Program-made: the position numbers and the translations under genes
Notes under the pieces: generated by a model
What the model saw: only the letters and a program-made list of their open reading frames with translations
What the model was told of the DNA's origin: nothing
The model's database searches: none
NCBI GenBank assembly: GCA_048201975.1
Contig: DBFBGQ010000149.1
Coordinates: forward strand, 1-22,366
Origin: Egerieenecus sp048201975
GTDB lineage: Bacteria; Bacillota; Clostridia; Christensenellales; Aristaeellaceae
Direction of reading: 5' to 3'
Length of the DNA: 22,366 bases
Shown here: positions 1 to 6,454 of the stretch, piece after piece
Position numbering within the stretch: position 1 is the first letter of the stretch
How the letters are laid out: every line of letters starts with the position of its first letter

Positions 1-33
1 AAGGCGCTGCTTTTCATTGCATGAAAAACAGCG

Positions 34-131
34 GTCGCAAAGCGACTTGGCTTTTCAAAAGAAAAGCCAACCGTTCGCCGGCGGAGCCGGCTTACACGAA
101 TGAAAGTCGAAGGGGCTGCGGCCCCTCCGAC
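34..131. repeat. cluster of four short inverted repeats
   Basis: No gene is seen in positions 1-204. The stretch is unusually structured. It holds GTCGC/GCGAC (34-38 and 42-46), a perfect 10-bp TTGGCTTTTC/GAAAAGCCAA stem with an AAAA loop (47-70), GCCGGC/GCCGGC (77-82 and 86-91), and an 11-position stem with one mismatch (106-116 and 121-131). Together with the terminator at 160-184 this makes five hairpins in 150 bp. It could be the 3' end of a transcript entering from the left, a small RNA, or a composite dispersed repeat. Confidence 0.6.
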
Positions 132-160
132 GCCTCTAGGAGGTTTTTTGACAGTCTGAG
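108..160 (+). repeat. dispersed repeat, copy 1 (hairpin + CTCTAGG + TTTGACAGTCTGAG)
   Basis: This 53-bp block is nearly identical to 19951-20002, differing at a few bases and one base in length. It starts with a GGGGC-TGCG-GCCCC hairpin arm pair, continues through CCGACGCCTCTAGG and ends in TTTGACAGTCTGAG, directly next to a terminator hairpin. A shorter match, CTCAGACTGT in the opposite orientation, follows the terminator at 6664-6694. Function is unknown. Confidence 0.75.
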
Positions 161-184
161 GCCGCGGGTATGCGGCCTTTTTTT
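160..184 (+). terminator. intrinsic terminator
   Basis: A perfect 6-bp stem GGCCGC/GCGGCC with loop GGGTAT is followed by seven T residues on the + strand. It would end a + strand transcript entering from the left. It also lies just past the stop of the - strand gene at 205. Confidence 0.7.
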
Positions 185-204
185 GATGGGTTTCCCGGTT
201 GTCA

Positions 205-717
205 TTACTGCGCAGCCTTGGCAGCTTCCAGCAGACCGGACACATAGCCCAGGGTATCGGCCAGCGTGCAGCCGGACACCGCGTCGATCATCTGCTCGGC
301 GGTCTTGCCTTCGATCTCTGCCTCCAGCTCGGCGATGGTCTTGCCCACCACGAACGCCTCGATGGCGTCGAAGTTGGCGTCAATGCTCACGGTGGAGCCG
401 GCCTTGGCCATGTTGGCGCTGTAATATTCGGCGTTGGCGCGCTTGGAGGCCAGCACCATGCCCTCGGGGAAGTTGGCGCCGAAGTCCGCGTCGCTGTTGG
501 GCACGCCTACCACGCCGTCCTCAGCGGACATCACCTGGAACTCGTCGATGTAAGCGCCCACGATGGTGTCGCCCTCCATGGCCACGGTGAGCACCGCAAA
601 GCACTTGGTGCCGTGGGCGGCGTACTCCGCCTGGCCCATCTTGATTTCCGTGTCCGCCATGGCGGCGAAGGGGATCAGCATGCACAGCGCCAGTACCAAA
701 GCAAGAACCTTTTTCAT
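205..717 (-). CDS. secreted FMN_bind-like protein
   Basis: The 170-residue product starts with a typical signal peptide (residues 1-21, MKKVLALVLALC..., cleavage likely after AMA). The ATG at 717 is chosen because AGGAAGG lies just upstream and the signal peptide begins there; the open frame upstream has no such support. The mature part has a G-x-I-x-x-A-Y-I-D turn (about 53-58) and a C-terminal D145-A-V-S-G-C-T151 motif. This resembles the D-A-V-S-G-A-T signature of FMN_bind and pheromone-like extracellular proteins, whose Thr can carry covalent FMN in some families. A Cys replaces the usual Ala before the Thr. It is monocistronic; TATATA at 769-774 may be its -10. Secretion is well supported, FMN binding is an inference, and the exact role is unknown. 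Confidence 0.7.
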   Translation of the reverse strand: MKKVLALVLALCMLIPFAAMADTEIKMGQAEYAAHGTKCFAVLTVAMEGDTIVGAYIDEFQVMSAEDGVVGVPNSDADFGANFPEGMVLASKRANAEYYSANMAKAGSTVSIDANFDAIEAFVVGKTIAELEAEIEGKTAEQMIDAVSGCTLADTLGYVSGLLEAAKAAQ

Positions 718-826
718 TTGTGTTCCTTCCTGTTGCGTTTCTTTTGCGGCGGATTGCCGTATAGGTCTTATATACCCGGAAAGCGGAGAATGAAACACCT
801 GCGGCGCGGCGCGGGGAAAAAATTTT

Positions 827-1192
827 TCACTTGGGCCGTGGCTTGAAAATCAACGCCGCCAGGGCGCCGAAGAAGATCGCCGCCGCGATGCCCGCGGAGG
901 TGGACGTAAGGCCGCCGGTGAACGCGCCCATGACGCCAATCTCCTCCACGGCCTGCTTGACCCCCGTGTACAGGGCGTGGCCGAAGCCGGTCAGGGGCAC
1001 GGTGGCCCCCGCCCCGGCGAAGGCGGCAAAGGGCGCGTACAGCCCCAGCGCGCTCAACACCACCCCCGTGGTCACATAGCCCACCAGAATCCGGGCGGGG
1101 GTCAGCTTGGTTTTCAGCACCAGGGCCTCGCCCACCACGCACAGCAGGCCGCCCACCACAAAGGCCTTCACCAGGCTCCAAACTATCTGCAT
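827..1192 (-). CDS. spoVAE: stage V sporulation protein AE
   Basis: The product is a 121-residue integral membrane protein of the SpoVAC/SpoVAE family, part of the inner forespore membrane channel that moves Ca-dipicolinic acid during spore formation and germination. About three hydrophobic helices are visible. The central A-G-A-G-A-T-V-P-L-T-G-F-G-H-A motif parallels A-G-A-G-A-F-V-P-I-S-G-F-A-N-A in the spoVAC product here, showing they are paralogues. The ATG at 1192 is preceded by GGAGG and overlaps the end of spoVAD by 10 bp, indicating translational coupling. Length matches the family (about 116-120). It is the last gene of the operon; a run of T follows the stop on the coding strand, but I see no convincing hairpin there. 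Confidence 0.93.
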   Translation of the reverse strand: MQIVWSLVKAFVVGGLLCVVGEALVLKTKLTPARILVGYVTTGVVLSALGLYAPFAAFAGAGATVPLTGFGHALYTGVKQAVEEIGVMGAFTGGLTSTSAGIAAAIFFGALAALIFKPRPK

Positions 1193-2214
1193 ACGCAGTC
1201 CGCCTCCAATACGATGGCATGGGCGATGCCGGGAATGGTCTCCCCCTGTTGGCTGGAGGTGGTGGAGAGCAGCGCGCCGGTGGCCATGAACAGCATGCGC
1301 TTCACTTCCCCGGCCTGCAGCTTGCGCCACAGCAGGCTGCCCAGCACCACCGCGGAGCAGCCGCAGCCGCTGCCCCCGGCATGCACCTCCTGCTCCGGGG
1401 CGTAGATCTCCAGGCCGCAGTCCATGTACCGGGCGGGGATCAGCGGCATGCCCTGCTCCTGCATCAGCTCCAGCAGCAGGTCGTGGCCCACGCGCCCCAG
1501 GTCGCCGGTGACAATCAGGTCATAGTCCCCGGCCCGGCGGCCGGTGTCGGTAAAGTGCCGGCGAAGGGTATCCGCGGCGGCGGGGGCCATGGCCGCGCCC
1601 ATGTTGTTGGCGTCGGATATGCCCATGTCCGTCACTGTGCCCACGGTGACCATGGCGCAGCGGGCCAGGGGCTTGCATTCCACCTGGCTGGAGATCAGCG
1701 CCGCCCCCGCGCCGGTGACCGTCCACTGGGCGGTGGGGGTGCGCTGGGAGCCATACTCCAAGGGAAAGCGGTATTGCCGCTCCGCGGTGCAGAAATGGCT
1801 ACTGGCCGCGCACAGGGCGTTGCGCATGTGGCCGCCGTCCACCAGCATGGCCCCCAGGCACAGGCTTTCGGCCATGGTGGAGCAGGCGCCGTACAGCCCC
1901 AGAAAAGGCACCCCCAGCTCTCGGGCCGCCATGGACGCAGCCATGATCTGGTTGAGCAGGTCACCCCCCAGCAGCACGTCCACCTCTTCGGGGGTGACGC
2001 CCGCCTTGTTCAGGCAGGTGGAGGCGGCGGTGAAGAAGAAGTGCTGCTCCGCCTTTTCCCAGCTCTCCTCCCCAAACAGATCGTCCGGCACCACCGCGTC
2101 AAAGAGCTGCCCCAGGGGACCCTCCCCTTCCTTTTTGCCGGCCAGCGCCGCTCCGGCCACAATGGCCGGACGGTTGGACAGCACCACCGTATTGCGTCCC
2201 AATCGCTTGCTCAT
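1183..2214 (-). CDS. spoVAD: stage V sporulation protein AD (dipicolinic acid-binding)
   Basis: The 343-residue product is SpoVAD, a thiolase-fold protein that binds dipicolinic acid on the forespore inner membrane and is required for its uptake. Family-typical stretches are visible: the N-terminal N-R-P-A-I-V-A-G-A-A-L-A-G-K-K-E-G-E-G-P-L-G segment, a G-D-L-L-N-Q-I segment, then F-L-G-L-Y-G-A-C-S-T-M-A-E-S-L. The ATG at 2214 is chosen because GAGGAGG sits eight bases upstream; a GTG three codons earlier is in frame but overlaps that ribosome site. Length fits the family (about 338). It lies between spoVAC (13-base gap) and spoVAE (overlap). Confidence 0.95.
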   Translation of the reverse strand: MSKRLGRNTVVLSNRPAIVAGAALAGKKEGEGPLGQLFDAVVPDDLFGEESWEKAEQHFFFTAASTCLNKAGVTPEEVDVLLGGDLLNQIMAASMAARELGVPFLGLYGACSTMAESLCLGAMLVDGGHMRNALCAASSHFCTAERQYRFPLEYGSQRTPTAQWTVTGAGAALISSQVECKPLARCAMVTVGTVTDMGISDANNMGAAMAPAAADTLRRHFTDTGRRAGDYDLIVTGDLGRVGHDLLLELMQEQGMPLIPARYMDCGLEIYAPEQEVHAGGSGCGCSAVVLGSLLWRKLQAGEVKRMLFMATGALLSTTSSQQGETIPGIAHAIVLEADCVCR

Positions 2215-2227
2215 GGCGTCCACCTCC

Positions 2228-2704
2228 TCACCAGGGAATCAGCGCGTAAATCAGCCCGGCGATCACCGAGGCGGACACGCCCCATACCAGCACCGGCCCC
2301 GCCAGGGAGAACAGCTTCGCCCCCAGCCCCAGCACCATGCCTTCCCGGCGAAATTCCATGGCCGGGGACACCATGGCGTTGGCAAAGCCGGAAATGGGCA
2401 CGAAGGCCCCCGCCCCGGCATACTGCCCGATGCGGTCAAACACGCCGATGCCCGTGAGCAGCGCCGTGAGAAAGACCAGCGCCGTGGAGCAGAATGTGCC
2501 CGCCGCCTGGTTGCTCATCCTTAGCCAGGTCCGGCCGATTTCCGTCAGGCACTGCCCCAGGGCGCAGATGGTTCCCCCCACCCAGAAGGCCCGCAGCAGC
2601 CCCTGGCTGAAATTGGACTTGGGGCTGAAGCGGTCCACCAGCTGGCGGTAGCGGTCCAGTTGACGCTGCCGCGCGGGGCTGGGTTTTTCATTTTTGTCAA
2701 ACAT
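2228..2704 (-). CDS. spoVAC: stage V sporulation protein AC
   Basis: This 158-residue membrane protein belongs to the SpoVAC/SpoVAE family; Bacillus subtilis SpoVAC behaves as a mechanosensitive channel that releases dipicolinic acid in germination. A charged cytosolic N-terminus (1-30) containing F-S-P-K-S-N is followed by hydrophobic segments at about 36-56, 68-88 and 122-154, with the conserved A-G-A-G-A-F-V-P-I-S-G-F-A-N-A loop at about 96-110. ATG is preceded by AGGAGG. Its start lies inside the last codons of the small upstream frame (orf48), so translation is probably coupled to that frame. Confidence 0.95.
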   Translation of the reverse strand: MFDKNEKPSPARQRQLDRYRQLVDRFSPKSNFSQGLLRAFWVGGTICALGQCLTEIGRTWLRMSNQAAGTFCSTALVFLTALLTGIGVFDRIGQYAGAGAFVPISGFANAMVSPAMEFRREGMVLGLGAKLFSLAGPVLVWGVSASVIAGLIYALIPW

Positions 2705-2843
2705 GGCTTTCCTCCTTGCAATCCTCCCCTTGCCTGGGGCGGCCCATCTCCCTGGGCGCGCCGGGGCGGAAGCGGATCTCCCGCTGGCCGGGGCGCGGCT
2801 GCAGGGTCAGGGCGAAAATGGGTCCGGTAAAGCGCCGCTTCAT
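2697..2843 (-). CDS. small basic protein encoded between spoVAB and spoVAC (orf48)
   Basis: I do not recognise this 48-residue frame. It begins with ATG at 2843, preceded by GGGAGG nine bases upstream, which is as good a ribosome site as those of its neighbours. It starts 33 bases after the spoVAB stop and its TGA lies inside spoVAC (8-base overlap), the same close packing seen throughout the operon. The product (MKRRFTGPIFALTLQPRPGQ at the N-terminus) is rich in Arg and Pro, has no membrane segment, and its codons favour G or C in third position like the flanking genes. The B. subtilis spoVA operon has no gene here. It could be a real small protein made in the forespore, or a leader frame whose translation controls spoVAC. 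Confidence 0.55.
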   Translation of the reverse strand: MKRRFTGPIFALTLQPRPGQREIRFRPGAPREMGRPRQGEDCKEESHV

Positions 2844-2876
2844 CCGGCGTCGCCTCCCTTTCTGCGTAATGAATGC

Positions 2877-3293
2877 TCACAGGGGATAGAGCAGGCAGCC
2901 CAGCAGCGCGCCCACGGCCTTCCCCGCCAGCATGACCCAGCGGATGCCCGGCGCGGCGTCCGGCACGCGGAAGCGCCGCAGCAGCACCGGAGCTACCTCC
3001 AGAATCTTTTCCAGGGCGCTGGCCAGCATGCCCACGAACACCCCCGCCAGCAGCACCCCCAGGCTGCCGCACCAGGGGGGCAGGCGCAGGGTTAGCCCCG
3101 GCGTCAGCCCCAGGGAAGCGCCCAGCAGCCCCAGCAGCAGCGCCAGGGAAAACAGCCGGGGCGATCCCGCCTGAAACATGTCCTGCAACCGGGCGGGCAG
3201 GTGCAGCACCGCCCAGGCGCAGCTCACCGCCACGGACATGGCCGCTCCCGCGCCCAGCCCCAGCAGCATGCCCGCCGCATCATGAGGATTCAT
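2877..3293 (-). CDS. spoVAB: stage V sporulation protein AB
   Basis: The 138-residue product is a multi-spanning membrane protein matching SpoVAB (about 141 residues in B. subtilis). Hydrophobic segments lie at about 6-30, 46-66, 76-96 and 118-137. The conserved G-V-L-L-A-G-V-F-V-G-M-L-A-S-A-L-x-E segment with following basic residues is the best family marker, together with the N-terminal L-P-A-R-L segment and the C-terminal G-K-A-V-G-A-L. It overlaps the end of spoVAA by 14 bp. Its precise role in dipicolinic acid transport is not defined in the family. Confidence 0.88.
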   Translation of the reverse strand: MNPHDAAGMLLGLGAGAAMSVAVSCAWAVLHLPARLQDMFQAGSPRLFSLALLLGLLGASLGLTPGLTLRLPPWCGSLGVLLAGVFVGMLASALEKILEVAPVLLRRFRVPDAAPGIRWVMLAGKAVGALLGCLLYPL

Positions 3294-3849
3294 GGGGATC
3301 CTTCGCCTCCGTCTGCTCCATGTCCCCCTGGTATTCGGTGAGCTTCACCTCCAGGGGGGTCACGGCGTTTTTCCGGGGGATGGCGTAGAACACGCACACG
3401 CCCAGCGCCACCCCCGCCACATAGGGCAGGGTAATCCAGCGGGTATCCTCCGGGGGCGCGCCGGTGAGCAGGGTAAAGAGCATCTCCAGGGCGCGGGGCA
3501 TGTCCACGTCGCTGTGGAACCAGGCCAGCCCCAGCACGCTGCCGAAGAACAGCACCCCGAAGGCCACCGCCGTCCGCAGCCATTTCAAGGGGTCCCGCCG
3601 GCGGGCGTGCACCCGGTGGACATAGCAGGCGTCCGGGCCCAGCAGAAGCAGCTCCTCCCCGGGGAATGCCCGGCGCAGCGCCCCGGCCACGTCCAGGGCG
3701 GAGATGCGCCATACCCCCGGCCGCTTGGGACACGCCAGGGGCAGGCGAAACTTCTCTCCCGGCGGCCCCTCCGCCCGGGCCACCTGGCACAGGTAGAGCT
3801 CCTCCTCCACGCCGGCCTTCGCCCGCGGGTTCATTTGACAAATGATCAC
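3280..3849 (-). CDS. spoVAA: stage V sporulation protein AA
   Basis: The 189-residue product fits SpoVAA: a soluble N-terminal part (1-88), a membrane helix at about 91-111, the W-F-H-S-D-V-D-M-P loop (110-118) typical of the family, a second helix at about 138-157 and a charged tail. I chose the GTG at 3849 because AGGAGG (3858-3863) lies eight bases before it; the open frame continues upstream without a ribosome site. It is the first gene of the spoVA operon, and a sigma-G-like promoter lies directly upstream. SpoVAA and SpoVAB are absent from well-studied species such as C. perfringens and C. difficile, so the full Bacillus-type set is notable here. Confidence 0.88.
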   Translation of the reverse strand: MIICQMNPRAKAGVEEELYLCQVARAEGPPGEKFRLPLACPKRPGVWRISALDVAGALRRAFPGEELLLLGPDACYVHRVHARRRDPLKWLRTAVAFGVLFFGSVLGLAWFHSDVDMPRALEMLFTLLTGAPPEDTRWITLPYVAGVALGVCVFYAIPRKNAVTPLEVKLTEYQGDMEQTEAKDPHESS

Positions 3850-3875
3850 CGCTATTGCCTCCTTGCGCGTACCTT

Positions 3876-3905
3876 CAGTATGCGCAGGGAAGCGCCTTTT
3901 TTTGC
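3876..3905 (-). promoter_or_regulatory. candidate sigma-G promoter of the spoVA operon
   Basis: On the - strand, CATACTG (3882-3876) matches the sigma-G -10 consensus CATWMTA at six of seven positions. GCAAA (3905-3901) lies 18 bases upstream as a -35 (consensus GHATR). Transcription would start about 20 bases before the spoVAA ribosome site, and spoVA is a sigma-G operon in B. subtilis. Confidence 0.45.
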
Positions 3906-3920
3906 ATGCGCGCAAAAAAA
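3897..3920. repeat. perfect inverted repeat T7GC-N6-GCA7
   Basis: Nine-base arms TTTTTTTGC (3897-3905) and GCAAAAAAA (3912-3920) flank ATGCGC. The element is AT-rich in a GC-rich region, lies between the two divergent genes, and covers the putative -35 of the spoVA promoter. It may be a regulator site; no binding protein can be named. Confidence 0.6.
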
Positions 3921-3953
3921 TTTGCGTCTCCGCCCTTGCGTCTGCCGCCGCGC

Positions 3954-3982
3954 TTTCCCTTCGGCGGCGAGTATGCTATAAT
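3954..3982 (+). promoter_or_regulatory. sigma-A extended -10 promoter for the SH3b protein gene
   Basis: TGCTATAAT (3974-3982) is a perfect extended -10. The -35 region, TTTCCC at 3954-3959 with a 17-base spacer, is weak, as is common with extended -10 promoters. It lies about 60 bases before the GTG at 4043. Confidence 0.7.
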
Positions 3983-4042
3983 GGTGGCATCGTATCGCCG
4001 CCTCCGGCGCCCCCGGCGGCGGCGCGCTGAGGAGGTTTTGCC

Positions 4043-5104
4043 GTGCGTAAAGCGCTGATGCTGCTGCTGTGCCTGCTGTTGCCCTGGTCCGCCCTGGGGG
4101 AGGACAACGCGCAGATCGTCGCCTTTCCCACCTTTTCCGAGCGGGTGAACCTCCGGGAGCAGCCCAGCGAAAGCGGCCGGGTGCTGGGGCAGTATTACGG
4201 CGGGCAGCCCGTGGAGATCCTCGAGGATGGCAAGTCCTGGTACATGGTGTCCATTGGCGGGCGTACCGGCTACATGATGCAGAAATATCTCACCGACCTC
4301 TCCCCGGAGGCCGCCGCCCCGGAAGGGGTGATCCGCTACCCCGAGGCGGACGGCTCCTTGCCCCTGTACGACCAGGCGGGAGGCACGGGTATGGTCATCG
4401 GACGCATGCAGGGGGGGGTGGTGCAGGTGCTGGGCACGGTCTCCCAGGACTGGCTGCACGTGCGATACACCAGCCCCCAGGGGCAGACCCAGTGCGGCTT
4501 CGCCTCCGCCCTGTGCATCACCTGGCCGGAGGAAACCAGCCGCCTGCAGGTGAACACCAGCGCCAACGAAAGGCTGGAGATGATGTCCGAGCCCTCCTCT
4601 TCCTCACATGTGCTGGGCATGTATTATGCCGGGGCGGTGGTGTACGCCCTGATTGAGAACGACGCCACCCGCGGCTGGACACACGTGCGGGTAGGGGATG
4701 ACGCGGGCTACATGCGCACCAGCCAGCTCAGCGCCCCGGACGCATCCACGCCCCTGCCCTCCGGCACGCTGCGTCAGGAGAGCTGCCCCTACTATCTCTC
4801 CGGGGAGGATATTACCCCCGCGGGCACGCTGTTCGCCGCGGCGGAGTTCGTGGTCACGGCGGAGCTGGGCGGGCGTTGCCAGCTGATGCTGGGCAGCGGC
4901 GAGGACGCGGAATGGATCTGGGTGGACAGCCAGTTCATTCAGTACGGCTACATCACCGTGGCCACCCCCAGCCCCACCCCCAGCGAAAGCCCCGCTCCCA
5001 GCGGAGGTTCCGCTCCCAGCGCCAGTCCCACCTCCGGCGGAGGGTCCGCTCCCAGCGAAAGTTCCGCTCCCAGCGAAAGCTCCGAAGCCACGGCGGTCCC
5101 CTGA
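4043..5104 (+). CDS. secreted protein with three SH3b domains
   Basis: The 353-residue product has a signal peptide (1-19, cleavage near SALG). Three bacterial SH3-like domains follow: about 28-86 (R-V-N-L-R-E-Q-P core), 97-160, and 168-229 (M-S-E-P-S-S-S-S-H-V-L-G-M-Y-Y core). A less clear beta-rich segment (about 240-305) and a Ser/Pro/Gly-rich tail (308-353) complete it. SH3b domains usually bind cell wall, so it probably acts in the envelope. No enzyme domain is seen. The start is GTG at 4043 with GAGGAGG upstream; the signal peptide begins there. The protein at 6941-7933 has a related SH3b domain. Confidence 0.85.
   Translation: MRKALMLLLCLLLPWSALGEDNAQIVAFPTFSERVNLREQPSESGRVLGQYYGGQPVEILEDGKSWYMVSIGGRTGYMMQKYLTDLSPEAAAPEGVIRYPEADGSLPLYDQAGGTGMVIGRMQGGVVQVLGTVSQDWLHVRYTSPQGQTQCGFASALCITWPEETSRLQVNTSANERLEMMSEPSSSSHVLGMYYAGAVVYALIENDATRGWTHVRVGDDAGYMRTSQLSAPDASTPLPSGTLRQESCPYYLSGEDITPAGTLFAAAEFVVTAELGGRCQLMLGSGEDAEWIWVDSQFIQYGYITVATPSPTPSESPAPSGGSAPSASPTSGGGSAPSESSAPSESSEATAVP
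4978..5090 (+). repeat. 18-bp-period coding repeat in the Ser/Pro tail
   Basis: The 12-mer CCGCTCCCAGCG occurs at 4992, 5010, 5046 and 5064, with spacings of 18, 36 and 18 bp. Each is in frame and encodes S/P-A-P-S units. It is a low-complexity linker that may vary in length between strains. Confidence 0.85.
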
Positions 5105-5130
5105 CGCTGGGACGAAAAAGCGATCTGTCT

Positions 5131-5160
5131 AAATTTTTCCACGGGGATTTCTGCTACAAT
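5131..5160 (+). promoter_or_regulatory. candidate promoter of the decarboxylase module
   Basis: TGCTACAAT (5152-5160) is an extended -10. The -35 region, AATTTT near 5132-5137, is poor. It lies between the stop at 5104 and the start at 5237. Confidence 0.45.
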
Positions 5161-5164
5161 AAAA

Positions 5165-5207
5165 GTTGCACCGCGCTGCCTGCGCGGGCAACGCGGAACG
5201 CATCCGC
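5165..5207 (+). promoter_or_regulatory. tandem hairpins in the 5' leader of oadB
   Basis: GTTGC-A-CCGCGC / GCGCGG-GCAAC (5165-5192, loop TGCCT) forms an 11-bp stem with one bulge. It is followed at once by GCGGA/TCCGC (5193-5207). Both lie in the predicted leader, about 30 bases before the start codon. The function is unknown; an RNA or protein control site is possible. Confidence 0.45.
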
Positions 5208-5236
5208 CGCGCAAGCAAAAGGAAGGAGACGAGGGC

Positions 5237-6439
5237 ATGGACCAAATTCTCAGCGAGCTTTTCTCCGGCGTGGTCTATCTGTTTACGGCGGAGGGGCTGA
5301 AAACCCTGCTGATGTTCGTGATTTCGGGCATCCTGATCTACCTGGCCATCAAGAAGGAGTACGAGCCTTCGCTGCTGCTGCCCATTGGCTTCGGCTGCAT
5401 TCTGGCCAACCTGCCGCCCATTCTGGAAAACGGCGTGCTGACCAATCCCTCCGCGCTGGGGGAGAGCGGCTTTTTGACGGTGCTGTTCAACGCCGGGATT
5501 GCCAACGAGCTATTCCCCATCCTGATCTTTATCGCGGTGGGGGCGATGATCGACTTCTCCCCCCTGCTCAAGGATCCCAGCATGATCTTCTTCGGCGCGG
5601 CGGCGCAGTTTGGCATATTCGCCACCTTCCTGCTCTCCCTGGCGCTGATTCCCGTGCTGCTGCCCCAGACCGCCGGGGATGAAAACCTGGTGCTGAAGCT
5701 GGCCAGCGCCATCGGCATCATCGGCGCGGCGGACGGCCCCACCACCCTGTATGTGGCCAACCACTTCAACCTCAAGGACTACATGGGCCCCATCTCCGTG
5801 GCGGCCTACAGCTACATGTCCCTGGTGCCGGTGATCCAGCCCCCGGTGATCAAGGCACTGACCACGCGCGAGGAGCGGATGATCCGCATGGACTACCATG
5901 AAGACCGCTGCTCCAAAACCGTGCTGATCCTCTTCCCCATTGTGGTCACGGTGGTGGCGGGCATTCTGGTGCCCATGAGCGCTCCCCTGGTGGGCAGCCT
6001 GATGTTCGGCAACCTCATCCGGGAGTGCGGCGTGCTGGAGCGCCTGTCCAAAACCGCGCAGAACGAGCTGGCCAACCTGGTCACCATCCTGCTGGGGCTG
6101 ACCATCGGCTCCACCATGGTGGCGGACAAGTTCCTTCAGCTGGAAACCCTGCTGATCCTGGCCCTGGGCCTGGTGGCCTTCATCTTTGACACCGCCGGCG
6201 GCGTGCTCTTCGCCAAGCTCCTGAACCTGTTCCGCAAGAACAAGGTCAACCCCATGATCGGCGCGGCGGGCATCTCCGCCTTCCCCATGTCCTCCCGGGT
6301 GATCGCCAAGATGGCCCTGAAGGAAGACCCCAGCAACTTCATCCTCATGCAGGCCACCTCCGCCAACGTGGCGGGCCAGCTGGGCTCCATTGTCGCCGGC
6401 GGCATGGTGATCACCCTGGTGAGCATGCTGCTGGGTTAA
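5237..6439 (+). CDS. oadB: sodium-translocating decarboxylase, beta subunit
   Basis: This 400-residue polytopic membrane protein belongs to the OadB/MmdB/GcdB family. It decarboxylates carboxybiotin and couples this to Na+ export. Key residues are present: Asp166 in G-A-A-D-G-P-T (the Asp203 equivalent of Klebsiella OadB), Asn338 and Ser347 in N-P-M-I-G-A-A-G-I-S (Asn373/Ser382 equivalents), a Tyr in A-Y-S-Y-M near 191-193, and the C-terminal N-V-A-G-Q-L-G-S segment. ATG is preceded by AAGGAG. The small gamma-like gene follows 15 bases later. The substrate (oxaloacetate, methylmalonyl-CoA or glutaconyl-CoA) cannot be told from the beta subunit. No alpha subunit or biotin carrier is in the window. 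Confidence 0.93.
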   Translation: MDQILSELFSGVVYLFTAEGLKTLLMFVISGILIYLAIKKEYEPSLLLPIGFGCILANLPPILENGVLTNPSALGESGFLTVLFNAGIANELFPILIFIAVGAMIDFSPLLKDPSMIFFGAAAQFGIFATFLLSLALIPVLLPQTAGDENLVLKLASAIGIIGAADGPTTLYVANHFNLKDYMGPISVAAYSYMSLVPVIQPPVIKALTTREERMIRMDYHEDRCSKTVLILFPIVVTVVAGILVPMSAPLVGSLMFGNLIRECGVLERLSKTAQNELANLVTILLGLTIGSTMVADKFLQLETLLILALGLVAFIFDTAGGVLFAKLLNLFRKNKVNPMIGAAGISAFPMSSRVIAKMALKEDPSNFILMQATSANVAGQLGSIVAGGMVITLVSMLLG

Positions 6440-6454
6440 GGAGGTAGAAAAACC

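Noticed and set aside
1219..2457. 412-residue + strand open frame
   Set aside because: Antisense to spoVAD and spoVAC; composition is that of a shadow frame.
4978..5090. Possible CRISPR or regulatory repeat array
   Set aside because: The 18-bp-period repeat is in frame and encodes a Ser/Pro linker at the end of the SH3b protein.
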